64,000 nucleotides of DNA from Sanguibacter suarezii NBRC 16159 (GTDB lineage Bacteria; Actinomycetota; Actinomycetes; Actinomycetales; Cellulomonadaceae), in NCBI RefSeq assembly GCF_001552735.1, contig NZ_BCRT01000015.1, positions 62,001 through 126,000 of the forward strand, in the 5' to 3' direction. The notes under the pieces were generated by a model. It made no database searches, was not told where the DNA came from, and saw nothing but the letters and a program-made list of their open reading frames with translations. The position numbers and the translations under genes were made by a program. The number at the start of each line of letters is the position of its first letter. Within the stretch, counting starts at the first letter, position 1. Below are positions 42,655 through 50,982 of the stretch, one piece after another.

Positions 42655-45600
42655 GTGCTGACCGACCCGGACGACCAGATCAACCCGGCGCTGCTCCGTT
42701 TCGCCCCCGCGACAGCCGCCTGGTTCTCCCGTGCCCTCGGGTCCCCCACCCCGGCCCAGGCCGGTGCGTGGGCAGCCGTGGCCGCGGACCACCATGCCCT
42801 CGTCGTCGCACCGACCGGGTCGGGCAAGACCCTCGCCGCCTTCTTGTGGGAGCTGGACCGCCTGCTCGATGCCGGCGCCCCCGAGCCGGCACCGGCGCGC
42901 CGGTGCCGGGTCCTGTACGTCTCCCCGCTCAAGGCCCTCGCCGCCGACGTCGAGCGCAACCTCCGTGTTCCCCTCGCGGGGATCGCCGCCACGGCCGCCC
43001 GGCGCGGGGAGGACATCCGCCCGGTGACGATCGGCATGCGGACCGGCGACACCCCGCCCGCCGAGCGACGCCGCTTCGCCGTCGCCCCGCCGGACATCCT
43101 CATCACCACCCCGGAGTCGCTCTTCCTCATCCTCACCTCGGGCGCACGCGCGGGGCTGAGCGGGGTGGACACGGTCATCGTCGACGAGATCCACGCTGTG
43201 GCCGCGACCAAGCGCGGTGCGCACCTGGCAGTGTCCCTGGAACGGCTGGACGAGCTCACCGACGCCCCCGTCCAACGCATCGGCCTGTCCGCCACGGTCA
43301 CCCCGGTCGAGGAGGTCGGACGGTTCCTGTCCGGGCAGCGGCCCGTGGCCGAGGGCGGGCGGCCGGTCGACGTCGTGCAACCAGGGTCGTCCAAGACCAT
43401 CGAGATCGACGTCGTCGTCCCCGTGCCTGACCTCGGGGACCTGCGCACAGCGCCCACCCGCCCCGCACTCGGCGGCGTGGACGCATCCGCCGCACGGGCG
43501 GTGGGCGCCGGCCCGTCGCCCACCGTGGAGCCGGCTACGGAGCTGGCAGCGGCGCCGGCAGCGGGAGGCGCTCGCCCGGTCCGGCCCTCGGTGTGGCCGC
43601 ACGTGGAGGAACGCGTCGTCGACCTCGTCGCCCAGAACCGGTCCACCCTCGTCTTCACCAACTCTCGGCGCGGCGCCGAGCGCCTGACCACCCGGATGAA
43701 CGAGGTCTGGGCCGAACGTCAGGGCGAGGAGGTCAGCGACCCCGGCGAGCGTCACACGGCCGAGATCCAGGCACAGTCGGGAGCCTCGGCCGGCGTTCCC
43801 GCGGTGCTCGCCCGAGCCCACCACGGCTCCATGAGCCGCGCCGAGCGCACGCTCACCGAGACCGAGCTCAAGGAGGGCCGCCTGCCCTGCGTGGTCTCCA
43901 CCTCCTCGCTCGAGCTGGGCATCGACATGGGAGCCATCGACCTCGTCGTCCAGATCGGCGCTCCGCCCTCCGTGGCCAGCGGCCTGCAGCGGGTGGGTCG
44001 AGCCGGGCACCAGGTCGGCGCGGTCTCCCGCGGTGTCGTCTTCCCCATGCACCGCGGCGACCTGGTTCCCTGCGCAGTCATCGCCGAACGCATGCGCGCG
44101 GGCACGATCGAGGCGCTCACCCCGCTCAACAACCCGCTCGACGTGCTGGCCCAGCAGATCGTGGCCATGGTGGCGGTGCAGGACCGCACGGTCGACGAGC
44201 TCGGTCAGGCGCTGCGCCGGTCGGCACCTTTCGCCGCCCTCGGTGACGGTGTGCTGCACGCCGTCCTGGACATGCTCTCTGGCCGGTATCCGAGCGAGGA
44301 CTTCGGTGAGCTGCGAGCGCGCCTGGTCTGGGACCGCACCACGGGCGTCCTGACGGCGCGCCCTGGCGCCCTGCGGCTCGCTGTGACCTCCGGAGGGACC
44401 ATCCCTGACCGTGGGCTCTACGGCGTGTTCCTCGCGGCCGGGGCCGACGGCACCGACGGCACCGGAAGCGACCGACGTGCGCGGGGCGGCAAGCGGGTCG
44501 GCGAGCTGGACGAGGAGATGGTCTACGAGTCGCGGGTGGGAGACACCTTCACCCTCGGGTCGAGCACGTGGCGCATCGAGGAGATCACCACCGACCGGGT
44601 GCTGGTCACCCCGGCACCCGGGGTGCCGGGCCGGCTGCCCTTCTGGAAGGGCGACTCCCCCGGTCGCCCCGCCGAGCTCGGCCGGGCCATCGGCGCCTGG
44701 CTGCGCGAGGCGGCCGCGGTGGTGAGCCCCGTACCGCCGCGGGCAGCACCAGAGCCGATGTCAGAGCCGGCACCGCCGTGGCCCGGGCTCGACGCGTGGG
44801 CCGGCGACAACGTCACCTCCTACCTCCGGGACCAGATGGCCGCCACAGGCGTCCTGCCGGACGACCGCACGATCGTCGTCGAGCACTTCCGCGACGAGCT
44901 GGGTGACTGGCGGGTGGTGATCCACTCCCCGCACGGGGCGAAGGTCCACGCGCCCTGGGCCCTGGTCCTCGCCGCGCGGATCCGTGACCGCTTCGGGGTC
45001 GACGCGGCGGCCATGCACTCTGACGACGGGATCGTGCTGCGCCTGCCCGACCTGGACGCGGTGGAGGCCGGACGCGAGCCGGGGCTGGGGGCCGCACTGA
45101 CCGGCGGCGGCCAGCGCAGGACCAACGCGGGCGGCTCTGCCACCGGCGTCAGCGGCCTCACCGGCGACCGGGTGGTCCTCGACCTCCCCGACCTGCTCAT
45201 CTCCCCCCAGGAGGTGCAGGACGAGGTCCGTGGCGAGCTCGGGCAGTCGGCGTTGTTCGGCGCCCGCTTCCGCGAGGCTGCGGCCCGTGCCCTGCTCCTC
45301 CCGCGGCGACGACCCGACCGGCGCCAGCCGCTGTGGCAGCAGCGCCAGCGCTCAGCGCAGCTGCTCGCCGTGGCCTCGGCCTACCCGGACTTCCCGATCG
45401 TCTTGGAGGCCGTGCGCGAGTGCCTGCAGGAGGACTTCGACATCGCCTCCCTCACCGCCCTCATGGCGGAGATCGAGGACGGCCGGGTGCGCATCGTGGA
45501 GGTCACCACGCCGGCGCCGTCGCCCTTCGCCCAGTCCCTGCTCTTCGGCTACACCACGCAGTTCATCTATGACGGCGACGCGCCTCTCGCCGAGCGACGC

Positions 45601-47727
45601 GCCGCCGCCCTGACCCTCGATCCTGACCTCCTCGCCGAGCTGCTCGGGCAGGACGGCCAGGCGCAGATCGCGGACCTGCTCGACCCCGAGGCGGTGCTGC
45701 GCACGGAGGCGGAGCTGGGCGGGCTGGCCGAGGAGCGGCAGGCGTCGAGCGCCGAGCAGGTCTGGGACCTGCTCCACCGGATGGGTCCGTTGACCTCCGC
45801 CGAGGTCGCCGCGCGGACCCGCGCGACGGTGCGCGAGGAGGTCGCGCCATGGCTGGCACAGCTGGAGGACGACCGACGCGTCTTCCGTGTCGTGAGGACG
45901 GACAGCTCGGCTCCCGGCGGCCGGACGCCCGCCGTCACTCCTGGTTCCAGCGAGGGTGAGGACCTGTGGGCGGTGGCCGAGGACGCCGGGCGGCTGCGCG
46001 ACGCCCTGGGCACCGCCGTCCCGGCCTGGATCCCGCCTGCCCTCGCCGCGCCGGTGCCCGACGCGCTGGGTGACCTCGTCCGACGGTTCGCCCGGTCCCA
46101 TGGCCCCTTCACCGCCCGTCAGCTCGCCGCGCACCTGGGCGTGGGAGTGGCCGTGGTGGACCCGGTCCTGCGCCGCCTCGTCGCCGCACGCACCGTGATC
46201 ACCGGGCGGCTGCGCCCCGACGAGCTCGGCGGCACCAGCGAGGACTTCTGTGACGCTGACGTGCTGCGCACCCTGCGGCGGCGGTCCTTGGCCGCGCTAC
46301 GCGCAGACGTCTCCCCGGTGCGTCAGGAGACGCTCGGTGCATTCCTGCCCCGGTGGCAGTCGGTGGGTGAGCTGCGCGGAGTGGACGGGCTGTACCGAGC
46401 CATCGAGCAGCTGACCGGGGCAGCGCTGCCCGCCTCGGCCGTCGAGTCCCAGATCCTGCCCGCCCGTGTCGTGGACTATGTCCCCGCCATGCTCGACGAG
46501 CTGACCGCCTCCGGTGAGGTCCTGTGGTGCGGGCACCGCGAGCTTCCCGGGAACCGGGGCGGCACGGATGCTCTCATCAGCCTGCACCTGGCAGCCTCCG
46601 CGCCGCTCACCCTGCCGCCCATCGACCCGGAGCGCACTGCCGCCGTCCGCTCTGACCTCCACGTACGCCTGCTCGAGCTGCTCACCGGCTCCGGCGGGTT
46701 CTTCCTCGGCCTGCTCACGACCGCGGTCGGGGCGGGAGTCAGCGAGACGCTCTCCGCGCTGTGGGACCTCGTCTGGGCAGGCCTGGTCACCAACGACGGG
46801 CTCGGTCCGGTGCGCAGCCGACTGGGTCACCGCGCTCCCGGGCGGCCGAGCGTCCGCCCGCGCCCGCTCGGACGGCGCCCGCACCTGGCCTCGTTGCTCC
46901 CACCGGCCGGCTCCCGGGGCGCGGGAGGCACCGGGGCCGCCTCCCTCGCGGGCGAGGCCGGCGGCGGGCGGTGGTCTGCCCTGCCTCCCCGGGAGACCGA
47001 CCCGACGCTGCGCACCCACGCCCAGGCCCTGGTGCTGCTGGAGCGGCACGGCGTGCTCACCCGCGCAGTGGCTCCCTCGGAGAACGTCGCCGGGTCCTAC
47101 GGGGACATCTACCGCGTGCTGGCGGCGCTGGAGACGGCCGGACAGGTCCGCCGCGGGTACTTCGTCGAGCACCTGGGCGGGTCGCAGTTCGCTCTCGCCG
47201 GAGCGGTGGACCGGCTCCGCGAGGCAGACACGGACCTGGACGCCGAACGCAGCCGCGACGACCGTCGGACTGCGACGTGCCTGGCAGCGACAGACCCGGC
47301 TAATCCCTACGGCGCGGCGCTGGCCTGGCCGGTCCCGGGCTCCCCCGGACCGGCGGCCAGCGACGACGACGCCTCCGCGGACGACGCCTCCGCCGACGAC
47401 GCGGACGCTGACGCAGCGACCACGCACCGGCCGGGGCGAAAGGTCGGCGCGACCGTCGTGCTCGTCACCGGTGAGCTGGTCCTCTACCTCGAGCGGGGCG
47501 GTCGCAGCCTGCTGACCTTCACCCGCGAGCAGACCGTGCTCGATGCCGCGGCCCGAGAGCTGGCGGCAGCGGTCACGGCAGGACGCCTGGGCACCATCCG
47601 TCTCCAGCGGCTCGACGGGCAGGACGCCCTGCAGGGCGCCTCGGGGGCGGCTCGCCCGCCGGCGCTCGAGGCCGTGCTGCGTGCCGGGTTCCGGGTGACC
47701 CCAGCCGGCGTCCGTCTCGGTCGCTGA
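42655..47727 (+). CDS. lhr: Lhr-type ATP-dependent DNA helicase
   Basis: A very long (1690-residue) superfamily-2 helicase of the Lhr family, which translocates 3' to 5' on single-stranded DNA and takes part in repair, in mycobacteria as part of the mutagen response. Walker A APTGSGKT is at 52-59 and DEIH at about 177-180, with SATVTPVEEV, STSSLELGIDMG and QRVGRAGHQ from the second RecA lobe. A winged-helix and the Lhr core domain extend to about residue 900; the C-terminal half has further winged-helix repeats. A Ser/Asp/Ala repeat (DDASADDASADDADADA) lies near residue 1575. AACAAT lies six bases before the GTG and no ribosome site is seen. A hairpin follows the stop. Confidence 0.95.
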   Translation: MLTDPDDQINPALLRFAPATAAWFSRALGSPTPAQAGAWAAVAADHHALVVAPTGSGKTLAAFLWELDRLLDAGAPEPAPARRCRVLYVSPLKALAADVERNLRVPLAGIAATAARRGEDIRPVTIGMRTGDTPPAERRRFAVAPPDILITTPESLFLILTSGARAGLSGVDTVIVDEIHAVAATKRGAHLAVSLERLDELTDAPVQRIGLSATVTPVEEVGRFLSGQRPVAEGGRPVDVVQPGSSKTIEIDVVVPVPDLGDLRTAPTRPALGGVDASAARAVGAGPSPTVEPATELAAAPAAGGARPVRPSVWPHVEERVVDLVAQNRSTLVFTNSRRGAERLTTRMNEVWAERQGEEVSDPGERHTAEIQAQSGASAGVPAVLARAHHGSMSRAERTLTETELKEGRLPCVVSTSSLELGIDMGAIDLVVQIGAPPSVASGLQRVGRAGHQVGAVSRGVVFPMHRGDLVPCAVIAERMRAGTIEALTPLNNPLDVLAQQIVAMVAVQDRTVDELGQALRRSAPFAALGDGVLHAVLDMLSGRYPSEDFGELRARLVWDRTTGVLTARPGALRLAVTSGGTIPDRGLYGVFLAAGADGTDGTGSDRRARGGKRVGELDEEMVYESRVGDTFTLGSSTWRIEEITTDRVLVTPAPGVPGRLPFWKGDSPGRPAELGRAIGAWLREAAAVVSPVPPRAAPEPMSEPAPPWPGLDAWAGDNVTSYLRDQMAATGVLPDDRTIVVEHFRDELGDWRVVIHSPHGAKVHAPWALVLAARIRDRFGVDAAAMHSDDGIVLRLPDLDAVEAGREPGLGAALTGGGQRRTNAGGSATGVSGLTGDRVVLDLPDLLISPQEVQDEVRGELGQSALFGARFREAAARALLLPRRRPDRRQPLWQQRQRSAQLLAVASAYPDFPIVLEAVRECLQEDFDIASLTALMAEIEDGRVRIVEVTTPAPSPFAQSLLFGYTTQFIYDGDAPLAERRAAALTLDPDLLAELLGQDGQAQIADLLDPEAVLRTEAELGGLAEERQASSAEQVWDLLHRMGPLTSAEVAARTRATVREEVAPWLAQLEDDRRVFRVVRTDSSAPGGRTPAVTPGSSEGEDLWAVAEDAGRLRDALGTAVPAWIPPALAAPVPDALGDLVRRFARSHGPFTARQLAAHLGVGVAVVDPVLRRLVAARTVITGRLRPDELGGTSEDFCDADVLRTLRRRSLAALRADVSPVRQETLGAFLPRWQSVGELRGVDGLYRAIEQLTGAALPASAVESQILPARVVDYVPAMLDELTASGEVLWCGHRELPGNRGGTDALISLHLAASAPLTLPPIDPERTAAVRSDLHVRLLELLTGSGGFFLGLLTTAVGAGVSETLSALWDLVWAGLVTNDGLGPVRSRLGHRAPGRPSVRPRPLGRRPHLASLLPPAGSRGAGGTGAASLAGEAGGGRWSALPPRETDPTLRTHAQALVLLERHGVLTRAVAPSENVAGSYGDIYRVLAALETAGQVRRGYFVEHLGGSQFALAGAVDRLREADTDLDAERSRDDRRTATCLAATDPANPYGAALAWPVPGSPGPAASDDDASADDASADDADADAATTHRPGRKVGATVVLVTGELVLYLERGGRSLLTFTREQTVLDAAARELAAAVTAGRLGTIRLQRLDGQDALQGASGAARPPALEAVLRAGFRVTPAGVRLGR

Positions 47728-47770
47728 CGCGGCCCCAGAGACCGGCCCGAGAGACCGGCCCCAGAGACGA

Positions 47771-47803
47771 CTGAACCCCGCGCCTTGTGGGCACGGGGTT
47801 CAG
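47771..47803. terminator. Terminator between lhr and clgR
   Basis: CTGAACCCCG and its complement enclosing a shorter inner pairing, 43 bases after the lhr stop and 21 bases beyond the clgR stop on the other strand; suited to both. The bases between lhr and the hairpin are near-repeats of GAGACCGGCCC. Confidence 0.75.
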
Positions 47804-47824
47804 GGTGGTTCTGTGGATCAGGAC

Positions 47825-48160
47825 TCAGCCGATCGGCTGGAGGTCCTTGCCCGCGTGACTCAGTCCGCGGTCGTGGCGGCCCATGGCCGCGAGGTCTGCG
47901 GGAACCGTGTCGGGGATGACAAGGCCCTCAGCGATAGCGATCCGGTCGCTGACCTCACGCAAGATGAGTGAGAGCGGACGGTCGAGTGCTTCGCAGATCG
48001 AGCCGAGCAACTCCGACGAGGCTTCCTTCTGACCGCGCTCGACCTCGCTCAGGTATCCGAGCGAGACGCGAGCCGCCGAGGACACCTCTCGGAGCGTCCG
48101 TCCCTGCAACTGTCGGGCATCCCGGAGAACATCTCCGATCTCCCTACGTAGTAGAACCAT
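47825..48160 (-). CDS. clgR: XRE-family regulator ClgR/PopR type
   Basis: Activator of protease genes (clpP, lon, clpC) and of stress recovery in actinobacteria. The 111-residue protein is nearly all helix-turn-helix: [28 protein letters not shown] (about 20-47) is the recognition region and [13 protein letters not shown] ends the domain. The start ATG at 48160 gives the family N-terminus [12 protein letters not shown]. The short C-terminal tail fits the family, whose members are themselves Clp substrates. The position beside cinA, pgsA and ftsK is the conserved actinobacterial order. The 295-base upstream gap contains no gene; I could not find a convincing ClgR operator there. Confidence 0.92.
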   Translation of the reverse strand: MVLLRREIGDVLRDARQLQGRTLREVSSAARVSLGYLSEVERGQKEASSELLGSICEALDRPLSLILREVSDRIAIAEGLVIPDTVPADLAAMGRHDRGLSHAGKDLQPIG

Positions 48161-48455
48161 CTGACGACCCCCTCTCGTGTCCTGTGCTTCGTGTGGTCCA
48201 GCAACCGTCACCGTTGAGAGTGTCTTGGGGTTCTCGGAGATGACTGATGTCTTCCTACCGTACCCTGACTGCCCTGCAACAGGCCCTTCGGAGGCCTTCG
48301 TGGTCCCAAACCTTGACCTTTTCATCACATGAGCTGGGCGCTCTGCGCTGCGATTGTTCATCACATCTTGTCCAACGTCGCAGGCGTCGACCTTGTTCCC
48401 CGGGCTGCTCCGGGGCGCTCCGGCACCCCGTGGGCGGACATCACAGGCCCTCCCG

Positions 48456-48944
48456 TCATGTGCTGACGACGTCGCGGAGCAGGGCCAGCGCGGCCTGCAC
48501 CGTCGCGGCTCGCACGGCAGCCCGGTCACCGTCCAGCACGAGGGCACGCACCTGCGAGAGGCCTCCGCGGACGTCGACGGCGACGAAGACGGTGCCGGGC
48601 GGCTGACCGTCCTGCGGGTCCGGACCGGCCACCCCGGTCGTGGCGACACCGACGTCGGCCCCGAGCCGGTCCCGGACACCGGCGGCCATCTGCAGCGCGA
48701 CCTCGGGGTCCACCGCGCCGCGCGAGTCGAGCAGCGCCGGGTCGACGCCCAGCAGCGCGGACTTCAGATCGGTTGCGTAGGCGACCACAGCGCCCCGGAA
48801 GACGCTCGAGGCTCCGGGGACGTCGACCAGCGTGGCGGCGAGCATGCCGCCGGTGAGGGACTCTGCCACCGCGAGGCTGCGCCCAGCCCGGCCCAGCGAC
48901 GCCAGCACCTGGGCCGCCGTCGCATCGACCGGCACGGCGTTCAC
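48456..48944 (-). CDS. CinA C-terminal family protein (nicotinamide-nucleotide amidase, PncC-like)
   Basis: A 162-residue protein equal to the C-terminal CinA domain alone, which in PncC deamidates nicotinamide mononucleotide to recycle pyridine nucleotides. [24 protein letters not shown] (about 24-47) carries the catalytic Ser/Thr-Gly-Gly region, and [25 protein letters not shown] (about 99-123) is the second signature. The N-terminal ADP-ribose domain of full CinA is absent, as is usual in this group. The GTG at 48944 overlaps the pgsA stop (GTGA), so the pair is translationally coupled. The competence role implied by the name is not supported here. Confidence 0.92.
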   Translation of the reverse strand: MNAVPVDATAAQVLASLGRAGRSLAVAESLTGGMLAATLVDVPGASSVFRGAVVAYATDLKSALLGVDPALLDSRGAVDPEVALQMAAGVRDRLGADVGVATTGVAGPDPQDGQPPGTVFVAVDVRGGLSQVRALVLDGDRAAVRAATVQAALALLRDVVST

Positions 48945-49528
48945 GCCTGCTTCGTCGCCTTGGCGGACCTGCTGACCTGGACGCCCTTGATGACGTAGTC
49001 GACGCCGGTCACCACGGTCACGGCGAGAGCCAGGCCCATCACCGCTGCCCCGATCCAGGTCACGAACTCCGGCAGATGGTCGATCGGCAGCAGCAGGATC
49101 GCGATGGCCACCGACTGCAGGACCGTCTTGAGCTTGCCTCCGCGGGAGGCCGGCATGACGACGTAGCGGAGCATGAAGAACCGCATCGCGGTGATCCCCA
49201 GCTCGCGGACGAGGATGACGATGGTCACCCACCACCACAGGTCACCGAGCACCGACAGCAGCACCAGGGCGGTGCCGATGAGCACCTTGTCCGCGATGGG
49301 GTCGAGGATCTTGCCCAGGTCGGTGACGAGGTTGTTCTTGCGGGCGAGATACCCGTCCAGGCGGTCTGTCGCTGCGGCGAGCCCGAAGATCGCGGTGGCC
49401 ACCAGCCGCCAGGTGACGGTGTGCCCGCCGTCGGCCAGCAGCGCCCAGGCGAAGACCGGGACCATGGCGATGCGCGCCATGGTGATGATGTTCGGGGCGT
49501 TCCACGGCGAGGGCTTCTGTGAAGTCAC
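48941..49528 (-). CDS. pgsA: CDP-diacylglycerol-glycerol-3-phosphate 3-phosphatidyltransferase
   Basis: Makes phosphatidylglycerophosphate, the committed step to phosphatidylglycerol and cardiolipin, in the membrane. The 195-residue protein has about five membrane helices and the CDP-alcohol phosphotransferase motif near residues 55-80: DRLDGYLAR, then G and the DPIADK aspartates at correct spacing. The start is GTG at 49528 with TAGGCT six bases upstream (49535-49540) and no ribosome site; the mRNA is probably leaderless. Its TGA overlaps the CinA-family GTG. It is divergent from the capA-like gene. Actinobacteria have several paralogues of this fold; the ftsK-pgsA-cinA-clgR order supports the PgsA identity. 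Confidence 0.93.
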   Translation of the reverse strand: MTSQKPSPWNAPNIITMARIAMVPVFAWALLADGGHTVTWRLVATAIFGLAAATDRLDGYLARKNNLVTDLGKILDPIADKVLIGTALVLLSVLGDLWWWVTIVILVRELGITAMRFFMLRYVVMPASRGGKLKTVLQSVAIAILLLPIDHLPEFVTWIGAAVMGLALAVTVVTGVDYVIKGVQVSRSAKATKQA

Positions 49529-49586
49529 CCCCCCAGCCTAGGCGCACTTCCCGCAGTTCAGACGCACGAACCAGTATGGTCAGCGC

Positions 49587-50912
49587 GTGAACAGACGGCA
49601 TGCGCGCGCGCACCGCACCCGCCCGTGGGGCTCCCTCCTCGTGAGCGGCGTGGTCGCAGCGGCGGTCGCCGCGTCCACCGCCGTGGCCCTCCAGCCTGGC
49701 GATGCGGCGCCCCAGGCCGCGCAACAGCCCACCCCGTCGTCGTCCACCCTGCCCAGCACCGGGTCGGTCACGCCGGAGCCGACGGCCCCAGCGCCGCTGC
49801 CCAGCTCGGAGCCCGCGCCTCTCCCCGACGCGGAGTTCACGATCGTGGCTGCTGGCGACGTGCTGCCGCACGTCCCCGTGCTGCGATCGGCCGGCAGCGG
49901 CGACGGCTACGACTTCTCCCCCCTGCTCGCCGCGCTCGATCCCTGGATCGCCGGGGCCGACCTGGCCCTGTGCCACTTCGAGGTCCCGGTCGCTCCGGCG
50001 GGCGTGGCGCCGTCCGGCTATCCCCTGTTCGGGACCGTCGCCCAGCTCGTCGAGGACCTCGCGGGCCAGGGCTGGGACGGCTGCTCGACCGCGTCCAACC
50101 ACTCGGTCGACCGCGGCTTCGCTGGCCTGACCGCGACGCTGGACGCCTTCGACGCCGCAGGGCTGGGCCACGTGGGCACCGCGCGCACCGAGGGCGAGGC
50201 GCTGCAGCCTCAGCTCTACGACCTGGAGCGTTCCGGCCAGACGATCACCGTCGCCCAGCTCGCCGCCACCTACGGGACGAACGGGCTCCCCGTCCCGGCG
50301 GACGCTCCGTGGTCCGTCCAGCTGGTCGACGCCGACCAGCTCGTCGAGCAGGCGCGCGCGGCACGGGAGGGTGGTGCCGACCTCGTGGTGGTGAGCGCCC
50401 ACATCGGCACCGAGTACCGCACCGCACCGACCCCGGAGCAGGTCGAGCTGGCGACGGCGCTGGCGGCCTCGGGCGAGATCGACCTGTACATCGGCCACCA
50501 CGCGCACGTGCCTCAGCCGATCGAGCTGCTGGGCGGCGGCCGCGACGGCGCCGGGATGTGGGTCGCCTATGGGCTGGGCAACATGATCTCCAACCAGGAC
50601 GCCGGCTGCTGCGTGGCCGAGAGCGCCTCGGGCTTGCTGCTCACCGCGCGCGTCGTCAAGCCGTCAGACGGTCCCGCGCGGGTCGCCGCGGTCGAGTGGA
50701 CCGGTGTGAGCGTGGACCGCGTGGCAGGCCACCGCATGCAGCTCCTGCACGACGCCGCAGCGACCGGGGCAGGCACGCTCTCCACCGCGCAGTGGCAGGC
50801 CCGCTACGACGCGCTCCGTGAGGCTGTGGGCGCCCAGGCGCCCGAGCGGACCACACCGGCGTCGGCGACCGGGGACGCCGCGACCGTCGTGCCCCGCATG
50901 CCGCCCGGCTGA
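49587..50912 (+). CDS. CapA family protein (poly-gamma-glutamate synthesis-like), exported
   Basis: A 441-residue exported protein. Residues about 15-36 form a signal or anchor segment and 37-80 a Pro/Ser/Thr linker. The CapA domain (metallophosphatase-like fold) covers about 82-370: FTIVAAGDVLPH, ADLALCHFEVPV, STASNHSVDRGF, VVVSAHIGTEYR and GHHAHVPQPIEL hold the expected metal-site Asp, Asn and His residues. CapA is named for poly-gamma-glutamate capsule transport, but no capB/capC genes are here, so the substrate is unknown; a wall-polymer phosphoesterase is possible. TATGGT at 49574-49579 lies seven bases before the GTG, suggesting a leaderless mRNA. It converges with ftsK. Confidence 0.9.
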   Translation: MNRRHARAHRTRPWGSLLVSGVVAAAVAASTAVALQPGDAAPQAAQQPTPSSSTLPSTGSVTPEPTAPAPLPSSEPAPLPDAEFTIVAAGDVLPHVPVLRSAGSGDGYDFSPLLAALDPWIAGADLALCHFEVPVAPAGVAPSGYPLFGTVAQLVEDLAGQGWDGCSTASNHSVDRGFAGLTATLDAFDAAGLGHVGTARTEGEALQPQLYDLERSGQTITVAQLAATYGTNGLPVPADAPWSVQLVDADQLVEQARAAREGGADLVVVSAHIGTEYRTAPTPEQVELATALAASGEIDLYIGHHAHVPQPIELLGGGRDGAGMWVAYGLGNMISNQDAGCCVAESASGLLLTARVVKPSDGPARVAAVEWTGVSVDRVAGHRMQLLHDAAATGAGTLSTAQWQARYDALREAVGAQAPERTTPASATGDAATVVPRMPPG

Positions 50913-50958
50913 CCGGGCGTCACAGCAGCACAGCAGCACAGCGGCCCCACGACCACAG

Positions 50959-50982
50959 CAGCGCGGTCAGCGCGGTCAGCGC
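50959..50982. repeat. CAGCGCGGT tandem repeat over the ftsK stop codon
   Basis: Two exact 9-base copies and a partial third; the ftsK stop (50976-50978) spans the join between the second and third copies. Confidence 0.8.

Noticed and set aside
42439-44259. A 606-codon frame antisense to lhr, and a 748-codon frame antisense to helD (11572-13818)
   Set aside because: Both lie opposite well-conserved helicase genes and have no recognisable domain or coding bias of their own.
48161-48455. A ClgR self-operator upstream of clgR
   Set aside because: GCGC-rich palindromic bits exist (near 48335-48345), but none has the known CGC-N5-GCG spacing.
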